DNA from: Streptosporangium roseum DSM 43021
GTDB lineage: Bacteria > Actinomycetota > Actinomycetes > Streptosporangiales > Streptosporangiaceae
Assembly: GCF_000024865.1 (NCBI RefSeq)
Contig: NC_013595.1
Location: 7,378,001-7,442,000, forward strand
Length of the DNA stretch: 64,000 nucleotides
Direction of reading: 5' to 3'
Shown here: piece after piece, positions 35,622 to 45,689 of the stretch
Layout: each line of letters starts with the position of its first letter
Position numbering within the stretch: the stretch's first letter is position 1
The notes under the pieces: generated by a model
The model's input: only the letters and a program-made list of their open reading frames with translations
Told to the model about the DNA's origin: nothing
Databases searched by the model: none
Made by a program: the position numbers and the translations under genes

Positions 35622-36401
35622 ATGCGTACCCCCCTTATCTCCCTGCTCTCCGGCGTGCTCGCGAGCCTGCTGTTCGCCGGAACCGCCGGCGCAGGCGTCG
35701 CCGAGCAGTCCGGGCCGGTACCCACGGGCAAAGCGGCCCTGACCGGCAACCCGATCTACAAGAGCGGGAAGCTCGATCTCAAGAAGTGCGAGGAGCAGCC
35801 CGTCCGCCCCGACGACCTCGACTCCTCGCGGATCTACCTCGAATTCCTGATGGACTGCCTCAACGAGAGCTGGGAGTACCAGTTCTCCAAGGCGAAGCTG
35901 CCGTTCTCCAAGCCCCGGCTCGAAACAATCTCCCGGATCGGCCGCCCCACCGGCTGCGGTGACTTCCCCGAGGGTGCCCAGGCGGTCTACTGCCCGATCA
36001 ACAAGAAGATCACCTTCTTCCTCAGCCCGTCGATCCTCTCCCAGCCGACCGAGCTGTTCCTGTTCCAGGTGATGGCCCACGAGTACGGCCACCACGTGCA
36101 GCAGCTCTCCGGGATCATGGGCGCGGTCGACGGCCGGAAGTACAAGAGCGCCAAGGAATTCCTGCCCGTGCTCCGCAAGGTCGAGCTCCAGGCCGAGTGC
36201 CTCAGCGGCGCCTTCATCGGCAGCGTCTGGCAGTCCCTGGACCGCCGCCAGTCCGACTTCACCTACGTCCTGCGCGCCGCCTACGACACCGCCAGCCACG
36301 GAAAGGCCGCCAACATCGCCTACTGGTTGAAGCGCGGCTTCGACCAGGAGGGCCCCGGCGCCTGCAACACCTTCTCCGCTCCCAAGTCCAAGGTCGCCTG
36401 A
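35622..36401 (+). CDS. Secreted neutral zinc metallopeptidase (second paralogue)
   Basis: 259 residues from the ATG at 35622 (MRTPLISLLSGVLASLLFAGTAGA, signal peptide, cleavage near residue 24). The mature region aligns over its length with the preceding gene product: NPIYKSGKL, EYQFSKAKLPFSKPRLETI, the zinc motif HEYGHHVQQLSGIMG, VELQAECLSGAFI with the third ligand, and ANIAYWLKRGFDQEGPGACNTF. It lacks the Thr/Lys-rich linker of the first copy. Tandem duplication with its own promoter is likely, because a terminator separates the two. Ends in a good intrinsic terminator. Substrate unknown. Confidence 0.9.
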   Translation: MRTPLISLLSGVLASLLFAGTAGAGVAEQSGPVPTGKAALTGNPIYKSGKLDLKKCEEQPVRPDDLDSSRIYLEFLMDCLNESWEYQFSKAKLPFSKPRLETISRIGRPTGCGDFPEGAQAVYCPINKKITFFLSPSILSQPTELFLFQVMAHEYGHHVQQLSGIMGAVDGRKYKSAKEFLPVLRKVELQAECLSGAFIGSVWQSLDRRQSDFTYVLRAAYDTASHGKAANIAYWLKRGFDQEGPGACNTFSAPKSKVA

Positions 36402-36415
36402 CCCCTCCCTCTCCC

Positions 36416-36465
36416 ACGACCACCCGTCGCCGTCCCACAGCCGCGCGACGGGTGGTCGTTTCTTT
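36416..36465 (+). terminator. Intrinsic terminator of the second metallopeptidase gene
   Basis: A perfect 15-bp stem (36416-36430 with 36445-36459) followed by a T-rich tail (TTCTTTCC). One of the few hairpins here with a T-tract. Confidence 0.88.
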
Positions 36466-36640
36466 CCACCCGGGGGACGAGTCCTTCACTCCCGGGGAGA
36501 GAATGTCAGCCGTTCCGGGCCGGACACGAGTGACGACAGAGGCTTGACTCTGCGTAATGTGGTGCCACGGCCTGCGTGCCCTCCACGCCGTAACACCAGG
36601 CCGGTCCCCCTTACTGCCCGACGGCGAGGAGAAGAACGCG

Positions 36641-37102
36641 TTGGACACGACAGACGTGCGCATCCAGGTCCTGGAGACCGATGTGGCCGTGCTCAACATA
36701 CGCACCGAGGAGAACAGGGCGATGACTTCGGCGATGTTCGAAGTGCTCAACGACCTGCGGACGGCGACGACGGACCTCCGGACGGAGGTGATCGGCCTCC
36801 GGACGGTCACCGACGAACTGCGCAAGGGACAGGACGAGCTCCGGACGGTCACCGATGAGCTCCGGGCGAGCACCCAGGAGTTGCGCAAGGGACAGGACGG
36901 GCTCCGGTCGAGCATCGCCGAGCTCCGCATCACCACCGTGGCACTCCGGATCGGGCAGGACGAGCTCCGCGAGGACGTGGCCTCGGTCAAGCGCTCCGCC
37001 GGAAACCTCGAATCGTCCATGAAACGGGTCGAGGGTGAGGTGGGCGAGCTCAAGGCCGGTCACATCGAGCTTCGCCACCTGGTGGCCAGCCTGATCAAGT
37101 GA
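36641..37102 (+). CDS. Coiled-coil protein with heptad repeats, function unknown
   Basis: 153 residues from a TTG at 36641 that has a strong ribosome binding site (GGCGAGGAGAAG, about 6 bases spacing); no ATG or GTG fits as well. The whole chain is alpha-helical coiled coil, with a repeated 7- and 14-residue pattern (LRTVTDELRKGQDELR, then again with small changes, then LRKGQDGLRSS), about residues 40-110. There is no signal peptide, membrane helix or enzymatic motif. Similar short heptad proteins occur in actinobacteria without known function. It is followed after 85 bases by the convergent ROK gene. DNA-level repeats (36805-36900) underlie the heptads. Confidence 0.65.
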   Translation: MDTTDVRIQVLETDVAVLNIRTEENRAMTSAMFEVLNDLRTATTDLRTEVIGLRTVTDELRKGQDELRTVTDELRASTQELRKGQDGLRSSIAELRITTVALRIGQDELREDVASVKRSAGNLESSMKRVEGEVGELKAGHIELRHLVASLIK

Positions 37103-37187
37103 CACGTGACGGCCGTCGGCACTCCTCGGGTGGGGGGTGTCGGCGGTCGTCCGCATCCGGCGTCGCGCGCCGGAGCCGTAAGAGAGG

Positions 37188-38390
37188 TCAGGAGCCCGCG
37201 CGGGCGAGGACTTCGAGGGGGTCGGCGAGGACCTGGGCGAAGGCGAGCTCGGCGGCGCCGACGAGGGTGGCGTCATCGCCGAGGGCCGACGTACGCAGGC
37301 GGAGGCTGTCACGCGAGGGAGGCAGGGCGTCGACGGCCAGACGGCTGCGGACCTGCGCGGCGGAGCCGAGGTAGACCTCCCGGAGCATGCCGCCGAAGAC
37401 GACCATCTCGGGGTTGAAGACGTTGACGAGGTTGGCGACGCCCAGGCCCAGCCAGTCGCCGACACGGCTCAGCGCCGCCTGCGCGACGATGTCGCCGCGG
37501 TCGGCGGCGTCGACCACGGCACGGACGGCGTCCCTGCCCATCTGGGCGCCGAACCGGCCGGCGGCCTCCAGCACGGCCCGCTCCCCCGCCTCCGCCTCCA
37601 GGCAGCCGAGCGAACCGCAGCCGCAGGGACGGCCCTTGGGATTGACGATCATGTGCCCGATCTCACCGCCGAAGCCCTCGTGACCGCCGAGGAGCTGGCC
37701 GTTGACGATCACGCCGCCGCCGATGCCCACGTCCCCGTGGAGGTAGACGAGGTCGCGGCAGCCGACGCCGACCCCCCGGGTGTGCTCGGCGAGGGCGGCG
37801 AGATTGGCGTCGTTGCCCACCGTCACCGGCAGGCCGAAGGCCAGCCTGCGGGCCATCTCCTCGGCGAACGGCACGTCCACCGAGCCCATGTTCGGCCCGA
37901 ACCTGATGACCCCGTCGCTGCGGCTCACCCCGCCGGCGAAGGCGGCCGCCACCCCGACGCACACCGTGTCCGGCCTGGTCTTGCGGTGCATCTGCCGGGC
38001 GAACCCGGCGAGTGGCCCGACGATCTCGTCCAGCGAGAACGGGCCGCGCCGCCGTACCGCCTCGCGCCGGTCCAGGATCGTGCCGCCGAGGCCGACCCGG
38101 GCGGCGACCAGCCGGTCGACGCCCACGTCGAGGGCGAACACGTAGACCCGCGCCGACTCCGGGCGGACCACGAGGGACGGGCGCCCGGCGCGGCCGGTCT
38201 CCCTGGGCAACTCCTCCCGGACCAGGCCCGCGGCGGTCAGGTCGGCGGTGAGGGCCATGATGGTGCTGCGGTTGAGTCCCATCCGGCTGGTGAGTTCCGC
38301 GCGCGAGGTGGGGCCGCCGAGGTGCACATGGCGGAGGAGGGCGCCGAGGTTGTGGCGCCGGATCTCCTCCTGGGAGGGGCCAGCCCGCAT
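37188..38390 (-). CDS. rok7B7: ROK family transcriptional regulator (rok7B7/XylR-like)
   Basis: 400 residues from the ATG at 38390 (MRAGPSQEEIRRHNLGALLRHVH); an in-frame GTG at 38429 overlaps the xylH stop (GTGA) and would add 13. A winged helix (PTSRAELTSRMGLNRSTIMALTADLTAAGLV) is followed by a ROK sugar-kinase-like domain: ALDVGVDRLVAARVGLGG, GNDANLAALAEHTRG, VVYLHGDVGIGGGVI-like loop, and the zinc motif CGCGSLGCLEAEAG. ROK regulators sense sugars. In Streptomyces coelicolor the equivalent gene rok7B7 (SCO6008) also adjoins xylFGH and influences carbon control and antibiotic production. Here it ends the xylFGH operon, so regulation of xylose uptake is likely. Confidence 0.88.
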   Translation of the reverse strand: MRAGPSQEEIRRHNLGALLRHVHLGGPTSRAELTSRMGLNRSTIMALTADLTAAGLVREELPRETGRAGRPSLVVRPESARVYVFALDVGVDRLVAARVGLGGTILDRREAVRRRGPFSLDEIVGPLAGFARQMHRKTRPDTVCVGVAAAFAGGVSRSDGVIRFGPNMGSVDVPFAEEMARRLAFGLPVTVGNDANLAALAEHTRGVGVGCRDLVYLHGDVGIGGGVIVNGQLLGGHEGFGGEIGHMIVNPKGRPCGCGSLGCLEAEAGERAVLEAAGRFGAQMGRDAVRAVVDAADRGDIVAQAALSRVGDWLGLGVANLVNVFNPEMVVFGGMLREVYLGSAAQVRSRLAVDALPPSRDSLRLRTSALGDDATLVGAAELAFAQVLADPLEVLARAGS

Positions 38391-38425
38391 CGCGTGGGTT
38401 TCCTTCGGGGGGTCGGGGTCGCTGA

Positions 38426-39673
38426 TCACCTTAGACCAGTGGCGGCCGCCCGCTTGCGGGACAGTGCGTCCACCCCTGCGGCCAGCAGCAGTACCGAGCC
38501 GGTGACCATGAACTTCACGCCGGAGCTGTAGCCCATCAGGCCCATGCCGTTTTCGATGACCGCGACCACGGTACCGCCGAGGATCGCGTCCAGCACCCGG
38601 CCCTTGCCGCCGAACAGACTGGTCCCGCCGATGACGGCGGCGCCCACCGCGTACAGCAGCACGTTGCTGCCGCCGGTGTTGGGGTCGACCGAGCTGGCCC
38701 GGGACGCCGCGATGATGCCGCCGACGGCGGCCATGGAGGAGCAGATCACGAACGCGCTGATCTTCATCCGGTCGACGTTGATGCCCGCCCGCCGCGCGGC
38801 CTCGGCGTTGCCGCCGACCGCGTAGAGGTGGCGTCCGAACGCGGTACGGCGGAGCACGAACGTCCAGATCAGCAGGAGCACCACGATGACCGGCACCACG
38901 ATCGGCACGCCCGCGAGCGAGACGACCGCCGCGTTGCGGCTGCGCTCCACGTTGAGGAAGTAGACCGCGAGCCCGCCGAGCAGTGCCAGTGCCCCCACCC
39001 GGACCGCGATCAGCGAGATCGGGTCGGACGCCAGGCCCCGGACGGCCCGCTTGCGTGCCCGCAGCAGCTGCAGCCCTGCGTAGGCGGCGACGCCGGCCAC
39101 CAGCAGCCCCCAGCCCAGCGCGGGCGGGAGGTTCTTGTTGGCGACGGCGAGGATCGTCTCGTCGCGGATGGCGATGATGGTGCCACCCTTGATCAGCAGG
39201 AGGACGAGCCCCTGGAAGGCCAGGAAGGCGGCGAGCGTCACCACGAAGGAGGGGATGCCGAGTTTGGTGACGATGGAGCCGAGCGTGGCGCCGATCACCA
39301 CACCGGCCAGGATGGCCGCGCCCACCGCCACGTACCAGGGCAGACCCTGGTTGGTGAGCAGGATCGCCAGGATCGAGGCGCAGACACCGCTGGCGAAGCC
39401 CGCCGACAGGTCGATCTCGCCCAGGAGCAGCACGAAGACCAGGCCCATGGCGATCACGGTGACCGCGGCGCCCTGGGTGAGCAGGTTGGCGAAGTTGCCC
39501 GCGGTGAGGAAGGAGGGGCGCAGGACGGCGAAGACCGTGCAGAGCACGACGAGGCCGAACACGGCGGGCAGCGCGCCCATGTCGCCACCGCGCACCCGCT
39601 CGGCGTAACCGCGGACGTTGGCGCTGATCGAGGGCGCCTCGGCCTTGCGCTCGGGGGAAATCGTGGCGCTCAT
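38426..39673 (-). CDS. xylH: Xylose-type ABC transporter permease
   Basis: 415 residues with about ten membrane helices, the BPD_transp_2 fold of ribose/xylose permeases. Recognisable: NFANLLTQGAAVTVIAMGLVFVLLLGEIDLSAGFASG (family hallmark), GIPSFVVTLAAFLAFQGLVLL and RRTAFGRHLYAVGGNAEAARRAGINVDRMK (EAA-like loop contacting the ATPase), then VIGGTSLFGGKGRVLDAILG. Its start overlaps the xylG stop by four bases, and its stop overlaps a possible start of the ROK gene. A ribose or other pentose substrate is not excluded; xylose is inferred from the binding protein and the neighbouring ROK gene. Confidence 0.92.
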   Translation of the reverse strand: MSATISPERKAEAPSISANVRGYAERVRGGDMGALPAVFGLVVLCTVFAVLRPSFLTAGNFANLLTQGAAVTVIAMGLVFVLLLGEIDLSAGFASGVCASILAILLTNQGLPWYVAVGAAILAGVVIGATLGSIVTKLGIPSFVVTLAAFLAFQGLVLLLIKGGTIIAIRDETILAVANKNLPPALGWGLLVAGVAAYAGLQLLRARKRAVRGLASDPISLIAVRVGALALLGGLAVYFLNVERSRNAAVVSLAGVPIVVPVIVVLLLIWTFVLRRTAFGRHLYAVGGNAEAARRAGINVDRMKISAFVICSSMAAVGGIIAASRASSVDPNTGGSNVLLYAVGAAVIGGTSLFGGKGRVLDAILGGTVVAVIENGMGLMGYSSGVKFMVTGSVLLLAAGVDALSRKRAAATGLR

Positions 39674-40434
39674 ACCGTGACTCCGTTGGTGAGGCCGAGG
39701 TCCCCGCTCCGGCCAGAGGTGATCAGTTCGACGACCTGCGCGTGAGTGACGTCGGAGGTCTTCACCTGGGCCGCCATCCGGCCGAGGTAGAGGGCTGCGA
39801 TCCGGTCGGACACGGCGAACACGTCGTTCATGTTGTGTGAGATCAGCACGACGGCCAGGCCCTGGTCGGCCAGGCGGCGGACCAGTTCCAGCACCTGTGC
39901 CGTCTGGGCCACGCCGAGCGCGGCGGTGGGCTCGTCGAGGATGACGACCTTGCTGTTCCAGAGCACGGCCTTGGCGATGGCCACGGTCTGCCGCTGGCCG
40001 CCGGAGAGACTGGCGACGTGCTGGCGGATGGACTTGACGGTCCTGACCGACAGGCTCTCCAGGGTCTTGGCCGCCATCTCCTCCATCGTGTCCTCGTCGA
40101 GCACGAGGCCGCGCTTGTGCTCACGGCCGAGGAACATGTTCTGGACGATGTCGAGGTTGTCGCAGAGCGCGAGGTCCTGGTAGACGATCTCGATACCCAG
40201 TTCCGCGGCGTCACGCGGGCTGTGGATCTGGACGGGCTTGCCGTCGAAGAGATACTCGCCCGAGTCGATCGGGTGGATGCCGCCGACGCACTTGACGAGG
40301 GTGGACTTGCCCGCGCCGTTGTCGCCGACCAGCGCGGTCACCTCCCCGGGGTAGACGGAGAAGGCGACGTCGTGGAGAACCTGCACGGGACCGAAGCTCT
40401 TGTCGATCCCGCGGAGTTCCAGAACGGGGGTCAT
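39670..40434 (-). CDS. xylG: Xylose-type ABC transporter ATP-binding protein (single domain)
   Basis: 254 residues with one nucleotide-binding domain: Walker A GDNGAGKST, signature LSGGQRQTV, Walker B VVILDEPTAAL and the switch His in VVLISHNMND. E. coli XylG has two such domains in one chain; here a half-size protein presumably works as a homodimer, as in other actinobacterial XylFGH systems. The start codon (ATG 40434) has GAGGAG nearby and lies 18 bases downstream of a long hairpin separating it from xylF. The stop overlaps xylH. Confidence 0.92.
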   Translation of the reverse strand: MTPVLELRGIDKSFGPVQVLHDVAFSVYPGEVTALVGDNGAGKSTLVKCVGGIHPIDSGEYLFDGKPVQIHSPRDAAELGIEIVYQDLALCDNLDIVQNMFLGREHKRGLVLDEDTMEEMAAKTLESLSVRTVKSIRQHVASLSGGQRQTVAIAKAVLWNSKVVILDEPTAALGVAQTAQVLELVRRLADQGLAVVLISHNMNDVFAVSDRIAALYLGRMAAQVKTSDVTHAQVVELITSGRSGDLGLTNGVTV

Positions 40435-40451
40435 GTGGGGCTCCTCGGGTA

Positions 40452-40490
40452 CGGGGGCACGGCCGGCGGGGTCCGCCGGCCGTGCCCCCG
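40452..40490 (-). terminator. Long intercistronic hairpin between xylF and xylG
   Basis: A perfect 18-bp stem (40452-40469 with 40473-40490) with a 3-base loop, 5 bases after the xylF stop and 18 before the xylG start. It probably ends part of the transcripts and protects the xylF mRNA, so that more binding protein than ATPase is made. Confidence 0.78.
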
Positions 40491-40495
40491 GCGCG

Positions 40496-41611
40496 TTACT
40501 GGATTCCGGCCTCGGTGCACTTGGCGGCGAACTCGCCGGCGCACAGCTCGTCCTTGGTCACGAACCCGTCTGCCACGACGTCCTTGACGCTGTCGAAGAA
40601 GATGGCCTGCGGGTCGAGCAGGACCGCCGGCACGTCCGCGCCGCTCTCGGTGTCCTTCACCGAACCGGAGGCCGCGGGCTTCTCACCCTTGGCCAGCGCG
40701 ATGGCGAGCGCGGCCCCCGCGTCGGCCTCCTTCTTGATCGCCTTGTAGACCGTCATGCACTGGTCGCCGGCGAGGATGTTCTGCAGACCCTGCACGGTGG
40801 CGTCCTGGCCGGTGACCGGGACCTTGCCGTTGAGGCTGTTCTTCTTCAGCACGGCGATGGCGGCGTTGCCCAGGCCGTCGTTGGCGGCCAGCACGCCGGC
40901 GATCTTCGGCTGCTCGGTGAGCATCTGCTCGAAGATCGTGCCCGCCTGCGCGTTGTCCCAGTCCGGCACGGACTGGTCCGGGCCCTTGACGTACTCCTTG
41001 GCGTCGTACTTGGGCTTGAGCACGCCGTCGTAGCCGTTCTTGAACAGCGTGGCGTTGTTGTCGGTGGGCGAGCCGTTGAGCTCGGCCACGATCGGCTTGT
41101 CGGCCTTCTTGTCGGTCAGGCACTTCACCAGGCCCTCACCCTGCAGGGTGCCGACCTTGGTGTTGTCGAAGCTGACGTAGTAGGAGGCGCCGCCGTTGAG
41201 GGTGAGGCGGTCGTAGTCGATGGTGGCCACACCCTGGGCCTTGGCCTTGTCGAGCACGGCCTTGCCGGTGCCGCTGTCCAGGTTGACGATCATCAGCACG
41301 GTCGCGCCATTGGTGATCATCTGGTCGGCGATGGTCTGGAACTGGGTCTTGTCACCCTGGGCGTTCTGGATGTCGTAGGCGACGCCCGCGGCCTTGAACG
41401 CCTCCTCCAGGTACTTGCGGTCCGCGGTCTCCCAGCGGGCGGAGGACTTGCTGTCCGGCAGGATGACGCCGACCTTTCCGGCGGCCTTGCTCTCGGCGGG
41501 GGCGGCGCTGTTCTGGGCGGTGGTGGTGTCGCCGCTCTCGCCCCCGCAGGCGGTGAGACCGAGGGTCATCGCCGCAGCGGCGGCGGTCAGGCTGAGGATC
41601 CCCTTGCGCAT
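40496..41611 (-). CDS. xylF: Xylose-type ABC transporter substrate-binding lipoprotein
   Basis: 371 residues from the ATG at 41611 (MRKGILSLTAAAAAMTLGLTACGG), a lipoprotein signal with lipobox LTAC. The mature part is a type I periplasmic binding protein: KVGVILPDSKSSARWETADRKYLEEAFKAAGV, ANDGLGNAAIAVLKK and TGQDATVQGLQNILAGDQCMTVYK, all typical of XylF. AAAGGA precedes the ATG. It is the first gene of the xylFGH-rok unit; the promoter region contains two similar inverted repeats (41712-41728 and 41774-41790). Xylose as ligand is inferred from family and context. Confidence 0.92.
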   Translation of the reverse strand: MRKGILSLTAAAAAMTLGLTACGGESGDTTTAQNSAAPAESKAAGKVGVILPDSKSSARWETADRKYLEEAFKAAGVAYDIQNAQGDKTQFQTIADQMITNGATVLMIVNLDSGTGKAVLDKAKAQGVATIDYDRLTLNGGASYYVSFDNTKVGTLQGEGLVKCLTDKKADKPIVAELNGSPTDNNATLFKNGYDGVLKPKYDAKEYVKGPDQSVPDWDNAQAGTIFEQMLTEQPKIAGVLAANDGLGNAAIAVLKKNSLNGKVPVTGQDATVQGLQNILAGDQCMTVYKAIKKEADAGAALAIALAKGEKPAASGSVKDTESGADVPAVLLDPQAIFFDSVKDVVADGFVTKDELCAGEFAAKCTEAGIQ

Positions 41612-41711
41612 GATGCACGGGTCCTTTCTTCGAAAAGTGGGGGGTCTGAGGGTGGAGCATGGCGAATTCGCGGGCACGACTTGCCGGGTCTCGGTGTGCC
41701 GTTCCGTTGAA

Positions 41712-41728
41712 TGTTGTTTGCGGCAACG
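41712..41728. promoter_or_regulatory. TGTTG-N7-CAAC inverted repeat before xylF
   Basis: TGTTGTTTGCGGCAACG, 101 bases or so upstream of the xylF start. It resembles the second copy at 41774-41790; the two centres are 62 bp apart. Candidate ROK operator. Confidence 0.5.
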
Positions 41729-41773
41729 TATTCCGCGCTGGCCAGGAAAGCCAGACCCTCCAACGGTAAAGTT

Positions 41774-41790
41774 TGTTGTGGCCGGTAACA
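41774..41790. promoter_or_regulatory. TGTTG-N7-TAAC inverted repeat and likely xylF promoter
   Basis: TGTTGTGGCCGGTAACA. On the minus strand the sequence TTGTTA, a 17-base spacer and TACCGT would make a -35/-10 pair (about 41791 down to 41763), and this repeat covers the -35 and spacer. Candidate ROK operator. Confidence 0.5.
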
Positions 41791-41950
41791 ATCCAGAAAC
41801 GCGGACTTAACCGGCGGTACTCTGCGCGATCAACGGAAAGGCCTGCGGCCCCGGACGGCATGGGGCTCACGCGCGCGGGCGACACCCGGCCGTTCACGGC
41901 ACACGATCCGGCGGCGCGGATCGCGATCCGCGCAGGCCGGACGCCACTCG

Positions 41951-42102
41951 GCCCGCGGAGCGATACCCCCGGGCACGGCAGACCCTCAGCCCGCGGAGCA
42001 ACACCCCCGGGCACGACGCCCACTCGGCCCGCGGAGCGGCACCGCCGGGCACGGCAGACCCTCGGCCCGCGGAGCGACACCCCCGGGCACGGCGGACCCT
42101 GA
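41951..42102. repeat. Four tandem 38-bp repeats (minisatellite)
   Basis: Units start at 41951, 41989, 42027 and 42065, each beginning GCCCGCGGAGC and containing CCGGGCACG; the unit length is exactly 38 bases. Degenerate partial units flank the array on both sides (about 41920-41950 and 42103-42140). The period is not a multiple of three and no frame is favoured, so it is non-coding. Confidence 0.85.
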
Positions 42103-42154
42103 GTCCGGCAGGCCGATGCCACCGGGCACGACGCCCCCTCGGACCTACGGCTCC

Positions 42155-42632
42155 TCAGATCGCCAGGTTGATGCCGCCGGGCACGGCGGCGAACGTCTCG
42201 TCGAGCAGGCGGCCGAGCCTTTCGCGCCCGCCCACGCCTCCCGTCCCGGTACAGGTGAGAGCCGCGCAGGGCCAGGCCGCGATCATGATCTCCACCGCGG
42301 GGCGGAGCCGTACGTCCCCCGCGAGCCCTGCGCGCGCCGACCCGCTCGACGGCGGCATCGGCGGTCTCGGCGGTCTCGTTGCGGTAGCGCAGGCTGCGCG
42401 CCCGCACCGGCGGCACCTTCGCGGTGAGCGCACGGGCGGGCGGGAAACGCCGCTCCCAGCCGTCGTCCATGTCGCCGAGACTCACCTCGAGCGTCTGCCG
42501 CGGGCGGACCGGCACCGGTCCACCGAACGCGCGCCCGCCCACCTCCCGCAGCCGTCTCGGCCACAGCTCGGCGCCGGCGGCCGGCGTGACGTCCCCCTTG
42601 GACGGGAAGTCGACGACCGGCTCCGGACGCGG
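42155..42632 (-). pseudogene. Frameshifted, 5'-truncated gene remnant
   Basis: The minus strand shows strong third-position G+C in one frame from about 42632 down to about 42340 (reading EPVVDFPSKGDVTP..., then GDMDDGWERRFPPARALTAKV and RSLRYRNETAETADAAVERVG) and then in another frame to a TGA at 42155 (LAGDVRLRPAVEIMIAAWP..., GGVGGRERLGRLLDETFAAVPG). The two halves read like one protein of about 155 residues broken by a frameshift near 42345. No start codon is found before the acnA terminator, so the 5' end is lost too. I do not recognise the family. Confidence 0.5.
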
Positions 42633-42634
42633 AA

Positions 42635-42665
42635 CCGCCCGGCGGGATGATGTCCCGCCGGGCGG
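42635..42665 (-). terminator. Terminator of acnA
   Basis: A perfect 13-bp stem (42635-42647 with 42653-42665) and a 5-base loop, 65 bases after the acnA stop. Confidence 0.78.
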
Positions 42666-42729
42666 CTCTCGTCCGGGGTGTTCCCCCTTTTTGCGGGCGA
42701 GGCTTGCGTGCGGCCCCGCCCCCCCTGCC

Positions 42730-45501
<2,772 letters not shown>

Positions 45502-45590
45502 GGTTCGCCTCCCTCATCACCCAGTTGTCCGGCGCGCCAACCATAAAAGGCGCAATTGAATCCTGCCGCACCACCGGAGTGCCCACGTCA

Positions 45591-45606
45591 GTTAGGTATG
45601 CCTAAC
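45591..45606. promoter_or_regulatory. Iron-box-like palindrome (DtxR/IdeR type) upstream of acnA
   Basis: GTTAGGTATGCCTAAC, about 90 bases before the acnA start, resembles the DtxR/IdeR consensus TTAGGTTAGGCTAACCTAA (about 14 of 19 positions from 45592). Aconitase is an iron-sulfur enzyme, so iron control is reasonable, but binding is unproven. Confidence 0.55.
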
Positions 45607-45632
45607 CCGGAACCCGCCGGCCGCAGCAGATG

Positions 45633-45673
45633 TCTCGACATCAAGATATCGCCACGGATATCTCGACATCAAG
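45633..45673. promoter_or_regulatory. Paired TCTCGACATCAAG elements upstream of acnA
   Basis: The 13-mer TCTCGACATCAAG occurs at 45633-45645 and again at 45661-45673 (period 28), each an imperfect palindrome, with GATATC motifs between them (45645-45650 and 45657-45662). Likely binding sites for a dimeric regulator acting on acnA. Confidence 0.5.
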
Positions 45674-45689
45674 TTACCCACCAGTATGC

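Noticed and set aside
34650..36401. CRISPR or phage origin for the paired peptidase genes
   Set aside because: They are diverged paralogues with signal peptides and normal codon use; no direct-repeat/spacer structure or phage genes.
36503..36547. 14-codon frame with a ribosome binding site (possible leader peptide)
   Set aside because: Too short, no amino acid bias or attenuator structure; mentioned only with the coiled-coil gene.
41830..42640. Insertion-sequence remnant in the xylF-acnA gap
   Set aside because: No terminal inverted repeats, target duplication or transposase motif; the repeats are a simple 38-bp tandem array.
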